Assembly: GCF_012933555.1 (NCBI RefSeq)
Contig: NZ_JABBPK010000001.1
Location: 846,001 to 910,000 of the forward strand
Source of the DNA: Niallia alba
GTDB taxonomy: Bacteria; Bacillota; Bacilli; Bacillales; Cytobacillaceae
Length of the DNA stretch: 64,000 bases
Direction: 5' to 3'
The notes under the pieces were generated by a model, which did no database searches, had not been told where the DNA came from, and saw only the letters and a list, made by a program, of their open reading frames with translations. Below are positions 52,036-59,709 of the stretch, one piece after another (within the stretch, counting starts at the first letter, position 1; each line of letters starts with the position of its first letter). The translations under genes and the position numbers were made by a program.

Positions 52036-53640
52036 ATGCGGAAACTGAAGAAATATAAGCCGACCGCCTTTATAGCTGATGGTTCATATTACGATGAGGA
52101 TGCTGCTGATTACGCTGTAGCTTTTATCGAAGCACTCTCCCATACGAAAGGTTTATGGGCAGGTAAGCCTTTTGAACTTATCGATTGGCAGGAGCAAATA
52201 ATCCGTGATTTATTCGGAATTTTAAAGCCAGATGGATATCGGCAGTTTAACACTGCTTATGTAGAGATACCTAAAAAGATGGGAAAAAGCGAGCTTGCCG
52301 CAGCAATTGCGCTTCTCCTCACTTGCGGTGATGGTGAAGAACGGGCAGAGGTGTACGGTTGTGCCGCTGACCGCCAGCAGGCATCAATTGTATTTGAAGT
52401 AGCAGCCGATATGGTGCGAATGTGTCCAGCGCTGAATAAACGAGTAAAGTTGCTTGCTTCAACTAAACGATTGGTGTACCTGCCGACCAACAGCTTCTAT
52501 CAGGTATTGTCGGCTGAAGCCTACTCCAAACACGGCTTCAATATACATGGTGTTGTTTTTGATGAACTTCATACTCAGCCAAATCGGAAACTATTTGATG
52601 TTATGACGAAAGGATCTGGGGATGCAAGGACCCAACCGCTGTATTTTCTTATCACCACTGCGGGGACGGATACTCAGAGTATCTGCTACGAAACACACCA
52701 AAAAGCGGTTGATATTATTGAGGGCAGAAAATACGATCCTACCTTTTATCCCGTAATCTATGGTGCCAAAGAAGAGGATGATTGGACAGATCCAAAAGTG
52801 TGGAAGAAAGCAAATCCAAGCTTGGGAATTACGGTGGGGATTGACAAGGTAAGGGCTGCTTGTGAAAGTGCAAAGCAGAACCCAGCTGAGGAAAATAGCT
52901 TCCGGCAATTGCGCTTGAATCAATGGGTTAAACAGTCTGTCCGTTGGATGCCAATGGCAAAATGGGATGCCTGTGCATTTCCAGTTATTCCAGAAAGTCT
53001 TGAAGGGCGGGTATGTTATGGAGGTCTTGACCTATCTTCTACAACAGACATTACAGCCTTTGTGCTGGTGTTTCCACCGGAGGATGAAACAGATAAATAC
53101 GTTGTTCTTCCGTATTTTTGGATGCCAGAGGACAACATTGACCTCCGAGTCCGAAGAGACCATGTGCAATACGATCTTTGGGAGAAGCAAGGGTATATTC
53201 TAACTACAGAAGGCAATGTAGTACATTACGGCTACATTGAGCGGTTTATTGAGGAACTTGGAGAAAAGTATAACATTCGAGAAATTGCTTTTGACCGTTG
53301 GGGAGCTGTTCAAATGGTTCAGAACCTTGAAGGATTAGGCTTTACTGTCGTTCCTTTCGGTCAAGGCTTTAAAGATATGTCACCACCAACCAAAGAACTG
53401 ATGAAATTGACATTAGAAGAAAGAATAGCACACGGTGGGCATCCAGTACTTCGTTGGATGATGGACAACATCTTTATAAAAACTGATCCGGCGGGCAACG
53501 TGAAGCCGGATAAAGAAAAAAGTACAGAAAAAATAGATGGCGCGGTGGCAACTATCATGGCACTTGATCGTGCTATTCGTTGTGGCTCAGGTAATAGTGG
53601 AGATTCGGTGTATGACGAGCGAGGTTTGATTGTCTTTTAA
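52036..53640 (+). CDS. terL: Terminase large subunit
   Basis: A 534-residue packaging ATPase and nuclease. The Walker A-like motif is EIPKKMGKSELAAAI, Walker B is GVVFDELHTQ and the coupling region is FLITTAG. The C-terminal RNase H-like nuclease has GGLDLSSTTDITAFVLVF, IAFDRWGA and EKIDGAVATIMALDRA with acidic residues. ATG 52036 follows AAGGGGCGG. Confidence 0.94.
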   Translation: MRKLKKYKPTAFIADGSYYDEDAADYAVAFIEALSHTKGLWAGKPFELIDWQEQIIRDLFGILKPDGYRQFNTAYVEIPKKMGKSELAAAIALLLTCGDGEERAEVYGCAADRQQASIVFEVAADMVRMCPALNKRVKLLASTKRLVYLPTNSFYQVLSAEAYSKHGFNIHGVVFDELHTQPNRKLFDVMTKGSGDARTQPLYFLITTAGTDTQSICYETHQKAVDIIEGRKYDPTFYPVIYGAKEEDDWTDPKVWKKANPSLGITVGIDKVRAACESAKQNPAEENSFRQLRLNQWVKQSVRWMPMAKWDACAFPVIPESLEGRVCYGGLDLSSTTDITAFVLVFPPEDETDKYVVLPYFWMPEDNIDLRVRRDHVQYDLWEKQGYILTTEGNVVHYGYIERFIEELGEKYNIREIAFDRWGAVQMVQNLEGLGFTVVPFGQGFKDMSPPTKELMKLTLEERIAHGGHPVLRWMMDNIFIKTDPAGNVKPDKEKSTEKIDGAVATIMALDRAIRCGSGNSGDSVYDERGLIVF

Positions 53641-53683
53641 ACCTTAATGGTTAGCACAATGTTTATATTCGGAGGTGATGCCT

Positions 53684-54928
53684 ATGAATCTAATAAAAGG
53701 ACTGTTTCGTTCAAGAGACAAACCGCAAAATCGTGTGGGTAGTGCGTTCTCCTTCCTGTTTGGCGGTACGTCATCTGGCAAAATGGTTAATGAACGTACT
53801 GCAATGCAGGCAACAGCAGTGTATGCCTGCGTAAGGATATTAGCTGAAGCGATTGCCGGACTGCCACTTCATGTATATAGATATCGTTCTGATGGAGGTA
53901 AAGAAAGGATTCCTTTCCACCCGCTGTATTACCTTCTTCATGATGAACCAAATCCAGAGATGACTTCATTCGTGTTTCGAGAAACACTGATGAGTCATCT
54001 TTTACTTTGGGGAAATGCCTATGCACAGGTGGTCAGAAACGGTCGTGGGCAGGCAGTTGCACTTTATCCCCTACTTCCTAACAAGATGGAAGTTAGTCGA
54101 GCAACAAACGGAGAGCTGGTCTATACCTACTATCGTGATACTGATGAAAGTGGCCTAAACCCAAAAGGTGGCTATGTCACACTCCGTAAAGATGAAGTTC
54201 TACACATACCTGGCTTAGGTTTTGATGGACTCATTGGCTATAGCCCAATCGCTATGGCGAAAAATGCAATCGGTATGTCACTTGCTACTGAAGAGTACGG
54301 TGCGGCATTCTTTGCCAATGGTGCTAATCCCGGAGGTGTGCTGGAACACCCAGGAGTAATCAAAGATATACAGAGGGTCAAGGATAGTTGGAATAGTGCC
54401 TACCAAGGCACAGGCAATGCTCACAAAATTGCTGTGTTGGAAGAGGGCATGAAGTTCCAAGCCATTGGTATCCCGCCTGAACAGGCACAATTCCTAGAAA
54501 CACGGAAATTCCAAATTAATGAGATTGCGAGGATTTTCCGAGTACCGCCCCATATGGTGGGAGATTTAGAGAAATCCAGTTTCTCCAATATTGAGCAGCA
54601 GTCTTTGGAGTTTGTAAAATACACCCTCGATCCTTGGGTGGTGCGATGGGAACAAAGTCTCCAGCAATCGCTTATTTTGCCTTCTGAGAAAACTTCACTG
54701 TTTATCAAGTTCAATTTGGACGGTCTGCTTCGTGGTGATTACCAAAGTCGTATGAATGGCTACGCTACAGGTCGTCAAAATGGCTGGATGTCAGCCAACG
54801 ATATCCGTGAACTGGAGGACATGAACAGAATACCGGCTGAGGAAGGCGGCGATTTATATCTGGTTAACGGAAATATGACAAAACTGGCTGACGCAGGTGC
54901 GTTTGCCAAAACCGAAGGAGGTCAGTAA
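53684..54928 (+). CDS. Portal protein, HK97 family
   Basis: A 414-residue portal that forms the dodecameric DNA gate of the capsid. HK97-type features: AMQATAVYACVRILAEAIAGLPLHVY, LLLWGNAYAQVVRNGRG and PPHMVGDLEKSSFSNIEQQSLEFVKYTLDPWVVRWEQ. GGAGGTGAT precedes ATG 53684. Confidence 0.94.
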   Translation: MNLIKGLFRSRDKPQNRVGSAFSFLFGGTSSGKMVNERTAMQATAVYACVRILAEAIAGLPLHVYRYRSDGGKERIPFHPLYYLLHDEPNPEMTSFVFRETLMSHLLLWGNAYAQVVRNGRGQAVALYPLLPNKMEVSRATNGELVYTYYRDTDESGLNPKGGYVTLRKDEVLHIPGLGFDGLIGYSPIAMAKNAIGMSLATEEYGAAFFANGANPGGVLEHPGVIKDIQRVKDSWNSAYQGTGNAHKIAVLEEGMKFQAIGIPPEQAQFLETRKFQINEIARIFRVPPHMVGDLEKSSFSNIEQQSLEFVKYTLDPWVVRWEQSLQQSLILPSEKTSLFIKFNLDGLLRGDYQSRMNGYATGRQNGWMSANDIRELEDMNRIPAEEGGDLYLVNGNMTKLADAGAFAKTEGGQ

Positions 54929-55618
54929 ATGAGGAAGTTTTGGAACTGGGTGCGAGATTCTGATGAAGAACGTACCCTCTATTTAAATGGAGTGATATCC
55001 GAAGAAACGTGGTGGGGCGATGAGGTCACACCTAAGATTTTTAAAGATGAATTGCTGGCAGGCACCGGCGATATTACGGTGTGGATTAATTCCCCTGGTG
55101 GTGATGTGTTCGCAGCAGCCCAGATTTATAACATGCTGATGGAGTATACCGGAAAAGTCAATGTAAAGATTGATGGGCTTGCGGCAAGTGCGGCATCCGT
55201 TATTGCAATGGCTGGTGGAGATGTATATATGTCCCCTGTTTCCATGCTGATGATCCATAACCCATCAACGATTGCTATCGGTGACAGTGAGGAAATGCTG
55301 CGAGCAAAGGCTCTATTAGATGAGGTCAAGGAAAGTATTATTAATGCCTATGAGTTAAAGACGGGCCTTTCTCGAACAAAACTCTCTCATCTGATGGATG
55401 CAGAATCATGGATGAATGCAAATAAAGCCATTGAACTTGGTTTTGCAGACAAGATCATGTTCATGGAAAGTGAAACACCGGATTTGACGGATAGTCTTAT
55501 CTTTAGCAGGATGGCGGTTACTAACTCGCTTATCAGCAAACTGCCAAAACAACCAAAACAGAAAACAGGTACACCCATTGAGTCGCTGGATAAGCGACTT
55601 TCTTTAATTTCGCACTAA
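54929..55618 (+). CDS. Head maturation protease, ClpP-like
   Basis: A 229-residue serine protease of the ClpP/crotonase fold that trims scaffold and capsid. INSPGGDVFAA forms the oxyanion region, S87 in GLAASAAS is the likely nucleophile and H110 in MIHNPST the histidine. Start directly after the portal stop. Confidence 0.93.
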   Translation: MRKFWNWVRDSDEERTLYLNGVISEETWWGDEVTPKIFKDELLAGTGDITVWINSPGGDVFAAAQIYNMLMEYTGKVNVKIDGLAASAASVIAMAGGDVYMSPVSMLMIHNPSTIAIGDSEEMLRAKALLDEVKESIINAYELKTGLSRTKLSHLMDAESWMNANKAIELGFADKIMFMESETPDLTDSLIFSRMAVTNSLISKLPKQPKQKTGTPIESLDKRLSLISH

Positions 55619-55637
55619 TTTTAAGGAGGAAATAACA

Positions 55638-56831
55638 ATGAGTAAAATTCTTGAATTGCGTGAGAAACGCGCTAAAGCATGGGACGCAGCAAAGGCATTC
55701 CTTGATTCAAAACGTGGCGGTGATGGACTGTTATCCGCTGAGGACACGACCACCTATGAAAAAATGGAAGCCGATGTGGTGGCTCTTGGTAAGGAAATTG
55801 AACGTTTAGAACGCCAAGCATCTATCGACTTGGAACTGTCGAAAGCAACCAGTAACCCAATTACCAACGAACCTACTAGAACTGGAGAGGAAAAGACCGG
55901 TCGTGCAAGTGCTGAATACAAAAAAGCTTTCTGGAATGCGATGCGTGACAATGTTAGCTATGAAGTAAGAAACGCTCTAAAGATTGGCACTGATTCTGAA
56001 GGCGGATTCCTTGTACCAGATGAGTTTGAACGTACTCTAGTAGAAGCTCTTGAGGAAGAAAATATTTTCCGTAGATTGGCTAATGTAATCACTACATCTT
56101 CTGGTGACCGTAAGATTCCTGTTGTTGCAAGCAAAGGTACAGCAAGCTGGATAGATGAAGAAGGAGCTATCCCAGAAAGTGATGACAGCTTCGGTCAAGT
56201 ATCCATCGGGGCCTATAAACTAGCGACAATGATTAAAGTCTCTGAGGAGCTACTAAACGATTCCGTGTTTAATCTCGAAAGCTACATCACAAGAGAATTT
56301 GCCCGTCGCATTGGGAACAAGGAGGAGGAAGCCTTCTTTGTAGGTGATGGCACAGGTAAACCAACAGGGATTTTAAATGCCACAGGCGGCGGTCAAGTTG
56401 GGGTTACTGCGGCAAGTGCCACTGCCATTACTTTGGATGAGGTTTTAGATTTATTCTACAGCTTGAAAGCACCTTATCGTAATAAGGCAGTATTCGTAAT
56501 GAATGATGCCACTATAAAAGCTATCCGTAAATTAAAAGACGGTAATGGCCAGTACCTATGGCAACCTTCCATCCAAGCGGGAACACCTGATACGATTCTT
56601 AACCGTCCGCTGTACACCTCATCCTATGTACCTACTATTGAAGCAGGTGCAAAGACTATGGTATTCGGTGATTTTAGTTATTACTGGGTGGCAGACTGTC
56701 AAGGACGCGTATTCAAACGATTAAATGAACTCTATGCTGTTACAGGTCAAGTAGGATTTATTGCGACTCAGCGAGTTGATGGAAAGCTTATCTTACCGGA
56801 GGCCGTTAAGGTACTCCAACAGAAAGCCTAA
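55638..56831 (+). CDS. Major capsid protein, HK97 fold
   Basis: A 397-residue capsid protein. The first about 110 residues form a coiled-coil delta domain (AKAFLDSKRGGDGLLSAEDTTTYEKMEADVVALGKEIERLERQ), expected to be cut off by the protease. The mature part begins near NALKIGTDSEGGFLVPDEF. Later features are SYITREFARRIGNKEEEAFFVGDGTGKPTGIL and VFGDFSYYWVADCQG. Strong AAGGAGG upstream. Confidence 0.94.
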   Translation: MSKILELREKRAKAWDAAKAFLDSKRGGDGLLSAEDTTTYEKMEADVVALGKEIERLERQASIDLELSKATSNPITNEPTRTGEEKTGRASAEYKKAFWNAMRDNVSYEVRNALKIGTDSEGGFLVPDEFERTLVEALEEENIFRRLANVITTSSGDRKIPVVASKGTASWIDEEGAIPESDDSFGQVSIGAYKLATMIKVSEELLNDSVFNLESYITREFARRIGNKEEEAFFVGDGTGKPTGILNATGGGQVGVTAASATAITLDEVLDLFYSLKAPYRNKAVFVMNDATIKAIRKLKDGNGQYLWQPSIQAGTPDTILNRPLYTSSYVPTIEAGAKTMVFGDFSYYWVADCQGRVFKRLNELYAVTGQVGFIATQRVDGKLILPEAVKVLQQKA

Positions 56832-56843
56832 CGGAGGTGCTTT

Positions 56844-57056
56844 ATGAGTTATAACACGAAGAATTATACCGAACAAGGCGGAGAAAAAACTGTCATCGGA
56901 GGTGTTTTAGAAATTAAAGAAGGGGCCTCGGTTATGGGGCTTCCTGTTGCTGAAAACCAGGCAGACAGCACCGCCACCGATGTTGCTGGTCTAGTTACGG
57001 ACTTTAATGCCCTGCTTGCCAAACTAAAAGCAGCTGGGCTTATGGAGGCTGACTAA
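56844..57056 (+). CDS. Head fiber-like small protein
   Basis: A 70-residue protein with an N-terminal beta-rich segment (GGEKTVIGGVLEIKEGASVMGLP) and a helical tail (VAGLVTDFNALLAKLKAAGLME). This pattern is common for small head fiber proteins coded right after the capsid. ACGGAGG precedes the start. Confidence 0.7.
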   Translation: MSYNTKNYTEQGGEKTVIGGVLEIKEGASVMGLPVAENQADSTATDVAGLVTDFNALLAKLKAAGLMEAD

Positions 57057-57082
57057 GGTGGAATGTAAAGGAGGTTGGTGGT

Positions 57083-57403
57083 ATGGCAGTGGCAGATAAT
57101 CTCTTGCCTAAAGTTAAAGCGAACTTAATTTTAGCACATGATCAGGATGATGCCCTCCTTATTGGATTTATCACTGCTGCAGTCTCCTATGCACAGAGCT
57201 ATCAGCACGTTCCTGAAAACTATTATGAAACACATGCTATGCCTCCAACAACAGAACAAGCAGTGATCATGTTGTCGAGTCATTTCTATGAAAGTAGAGA
57301 TGGCTCGACGGCAGGTTTCTTTGCTGATAGCGTACAGGCGGGACAACAAGTATGGAATACAGTGAACTTGCTTTTACGACTTGATCGAGAGTGGGGTGTT
57401 TAG
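57083..57403 (+). CDS. Head-tail connector, gp6-like
   Basis: A 106-residue helical protein (LLPKVKANLILAHDQDDALLIGFITAAVSYAQSYQHVP) of the HK97 gp6/Gp15 connector type that forms the ring under the portal. Fits its place after the capsid genes. Confidence 0.85.
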   Translation: MAVADNLLPKVKANLILAHDQDDALLIGFITAAVSYAQSYQHVPENYYETHAMPPTTEQAVIMLSSHFYESRDGSTAGFFADSVQAGQQVWNTVNLLLRLDREWGV

Positions 57404-57404
57404 T

Positions 57405-57740
57405 GTGAGCTTTGGGAAGATGAACACCTTTATCGATATCATTTGCACGATACCCACAAAGGATAAGGAAGGCTTCGCCACAAAAGATGACAACATACTC
57501 GCAAGTGTACTTGCTTACAAGGAAGATCGGCATGGCAGTGAGCGATGGACGAATATGGCATCATTTTCATCTGCAACTTCCCTATTCAGGTTTAGAAAAA
57601 TCTTCGGACTTAAGGTGACCAATGAAATGGTTATCGTCTGCGATGATGGCAGATATCAAATTTTAAGTGTTGAGGATGTAAGAAACCGAGGGATGTATGT
57701 CGAGGTTTTAGCCGAAAAGCTAGAACCAACTGTGAGGTGA
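57405..57740 (+). CDS. Head-tail adaptor (head closure) protein
   Basis: A 111-residue protein with a beta-rich pattern (SVLAYKEDRHGSERWTNMASFSSATSLFRFRKI, then ILSVEDVRNRGMYVEVLAEKLE) typical of phage head closure proteins. The start is uncertain: GTG 57405, one base after the previous stop, or ATG 57420. Confidence 0.75.
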   Translation: MSFGKMNTFIDIICTIPTKDKEGFATKDDNILASVLAYKEDRHGSERWTNMASFSSATSLFRFRKIFGLKVTNEMVIVCDDGRYQILSVEDVRNRGMYVEVLAEKLEPTVR

Positions 57741-57745
57741 TGGAT

Positions 57746-58177
57746 ATGGCAAAAGCGAATATAAAGATGCCAGAAGAATTCCTTTTAAAGGTATCCCTAT
57801 TAGCTGACCAGACCGATGTGATTCTTCCTAAGGTTTTGGAAGTTGGCGGTGAAGTGGTGCTGGATAAAGTCAAGGGAAATCTAAGTAAGGTGGTAGGCAA
57901 GGGCACGAAATATCCATCCAAAAGCACTGGCGAGTTGCTATCTTCATTAGGACTCTCGAGTGCAAAGCAGGATAGAAATGGTAACTTCAATGTAAAAGTT
58001 GGCTTTGCTGAGCCGCGATCTGATGGTGAGAGCAATGCTAAACTTGCCAGCATCATTGAATATGGCAAACATGGTCAGCCTGCAAAACCCTTCCTAAAGC
58101 CTGCGAGGAATTCATCTAGGAAACCTTGCATCAACGCAATGGTCGCCAAGCTGGAGGAGGAGATCGAGAAGATATGA
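57746..58177 (+). CDS. HK97 gp10-like connector/tail protein
   Basis: A 143-residue gp10-type protein with VKGNLSKVVGKGTKYPSKSTGELLSSLGL and the C-terminal EYGKHGQPAKPFLKPA, the signature YGxxxxPAxPFLxPA. ATG 57746 has GAGGTG six bases upstream. It overlaps the next gene by four bases (ATGA). Confidence 0.88.
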   Translation: MAKANIKMPEEFLLKVSLLADQTDVILPKVLEVGGEVVLDKVKGNLSKVVGKGTKYPSKSTGELLSSLGLSSAKQDRNGNFNVKVGFAEPRSDGESNAKLASIIEYGKHGQPAKPFLKPARNSSRKPCINAMVAKLEEEIEKI

Positions 58178-58515
58178 ATATTTTAGAGGAATTGAATACC
58201 CTTGTTTCCACTATACCGCTCCCCGTGGAAACTGGGGTTTTTTCAGGTTTGGCACCAGATGAGTATGTCGTGATTCTCCCTCTTTCGGATATTTTTGAAG
58301 TTCATGCGGATAACCGTCCAGGCTTTGATGTGCAGGAAGCGAGGATATCACTGTTCTCAAAAAATAACTACCTAGAGCAGAAAAGACAGCTCACAACTGC
58401 TTTAATAAATGCAGATTTTACTTTGACCGAACGAAGATATATCGGTCACGAGGATGATACTGGATATCATCATTATGCCATCGATGTGGCAAAAAACTAT
58501 AGATTGGAGGAATAA
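58174..58515 (+). CDS. Tail terminator/completion-like protein
   Basis: A 113-residue protein (LPVETGVFSGLAPDEYVVILPLSDIFEVHADNRPGFDVQEARISLFSKNNY). Its size, beta-rich pattern and position between gp10 and the tail tube fit a tail terminator. Sequence resemblance to a named family is not clear to me. Confidence 0.65.
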   Translation: MNILEELNTLVSTIPLPVETGVFSGLAPDEYVVILPLSDIFEVHADNRPGFDVQEARISLFSKNNYLEQKRQLTTALINADFTLTERRYIGHEDDTGYHHYAIDVAKNYRLEE

Positions 58516-58518
58516 CAC

Positions 58519-59109
58519 ATGGCAACGATCGGTCTTGATAGACTGTACTATTCAAAAATAACCGAGGACACTAACGGTGAGGAAACTTATGCCCAACCTT
58601 CTGTACTTGCAAAAGCCATCACTGCTGAACTCTCGGTAGAACTGGTGGAAGCAATTCTGTATGCTGACGACGGAGCGGCTGAGGTTGTGAAAGATTTTAA
58701 CAGTGGTACTCTCACTCTCGGTGTAGACGACATTGGTCCGACAGTCGCAGCGGATTTAACTGGTGCTTCTACAGATGATAACGGAGTATTAATCTCAGCC
58801 AGTGAAAACGTGGGTACACCCGTTGCAGTTGGGTTTCGTGCGCAAAGGGCTAATGGAACATACCGCTATTTTTGGTTGTATCGCGTTAAGTTTGGACTAC
58901 CAGCAACCAACTTGCAGACAAAGGCTGATTCCATTACCTTTTCTACACCCACCATTGAGGGAACCGTTATGCGTAGAAATAAGCTGGATGGATTGGGCAA
59001 GCACCCATGGAAAGCGGAAGTTACAGAAGGTGATCCTGGTGTTTCATCGACCACCATAACAGGTTGGTTCACAGAGGTCTATGAACCTGTATATACACCT
59101 GAACCATAG
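58519..59109 (+). CDS. Major tail tube protein
   Basis: A 196-residue tail tube protein. MATIGLDRLYYSKITEDTNGEETY at the start, LTLGVDDIGPTVAADLTGA and the repeated beta pattern VGFRAQRANGTYRYFWLYRVKFGLP match the phi13-type/Gram-positive siphovirus tube family. GGAGGAA precedes the start. Confidence 0.9.
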   Translation: MATIGLDRLYYSKITEDTNGEETYAQPSVLAKAITAELSVELVEAILYADDGAAEVVKDFNSGTLTLGVDDIGPTVAADLTGASTDDNGVLISASENVGTPVAVGFRAQRANGTYRYFWLYRVKFGLPATNLQTKADSITFSTPTIEGTVMRRNKLDGLGKHPWKAEVTEGDPGVSSTTITGWFTEVYEPVYTPEP

Positions 59110-59120
59110 GAGGGGAAATC

Positions 59121-59507
59121 ATGGATAATGATAGAAGTGCCTCAATCAACATAGGTGACAAAGAGTATGAACTGGTTTTAACTACACGTGCAACAAAGGC
59201 CATTGCGGGTCGTTACGGTGGTCTTGAAAACCTTGGAGAAAAGCTGATGAAATCAGAAAACTTCGAGATGGCACTGGACGAGATTGTTTGGCTAATTACA
59301 TTGCTTGCAAACCAGTCCATTTTGATTCGTAATCTTAAGAATAAGAACGCACCAGAAGAATTGCTTACAGAGGAAGAAGTGGAGCTTCTTACTTCACCGC
59401 TTGACTTAGCGGCATATAAAACTGCAATTACCGAGGCAATGTTCAAAGGTACAAAGAGAAATGTGGAAAGTGAGGAGGAAACTCCAAAAAACGTGGAAGT
59501 CGGGTAA
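59121..59507 (+). CDS. Tail assembly chaperone, short form (gpG-like)
   Basis: A 128-residue protein with the pattern of tail assembly chaperones that bind the tape measure: INIGDKEYELVLTTRATKAIAGRYGGLENLGEKL, an acidic C-terminal tail and a position before the tape measure gene. Six codons before its stop is the slippery heptamer A AAA AAC, in the correct phase for a -1 shift. Confidence 0.88.
   Translation: MDNDRSASINIGDKEYELVLTTRATKAIAGRYGGLENLGEKLMKSENFEMALDEIVWLITLLANQSILIRNLKNKNAPEELLTEEEVELLTSPLDLAAYKTAITEAMFKGTKRNVESEEETPKNVEVG
59486..59492 (+). promoter_or_regulatory. Programmed -1 ribosomal frameshift site AAAAAAC
   Basis: The zero-frame codons are CCA AAA AAC, so the heptamer reads A AAA AAC, one of the most efficient bacterial -1 slip sites. 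After slipping, ribosomes enter a frame that stays open to 59695. Confidence 0.85.
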
Positions 59508-59695
59508 CGGACGCTGAGGTCTTTACCCGGCTTCTTTATTATGGAACAGTCCAGATGGGCATGGAGGCAGAGGAATTCTGGCTTCTGCCAATTGGACTGT
59601 TTTTTGATTTATGGGCTTGCCATAAGCAGTGGCATGGCATTGAAAAGCCAAAGAAAACTCAGACCATTGACGATATTATCCCACTAGGCATATAG
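59492..59695 (+). CDS. Frameshift extension of the tail assembly chaperone (gpT-like)
   Basis: Sixty-seven codons in the -1 frame, joined to the short chaperone by slippage; together about 191 residues. It contains VFTRLLYYGTVQMGMEAEEFWLLPIGLFFDLWACHKQWHG. This hydrophobic part resembles the second chaperone segment of Gram-positive siphoviruses. It has no good start site of its own; it is made as a fusion at low ratio. Confidence 0.85.
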   Translation, partial: RGSRVTDAEVFTRLLYYGTVQMGMEAEEFWLLPIGLFFDLWACHKQWHGIEKPKKTQTIDDIIPLGI

Positions 59696-59709
59696 GAGGA
59701 GGTGAAGGG

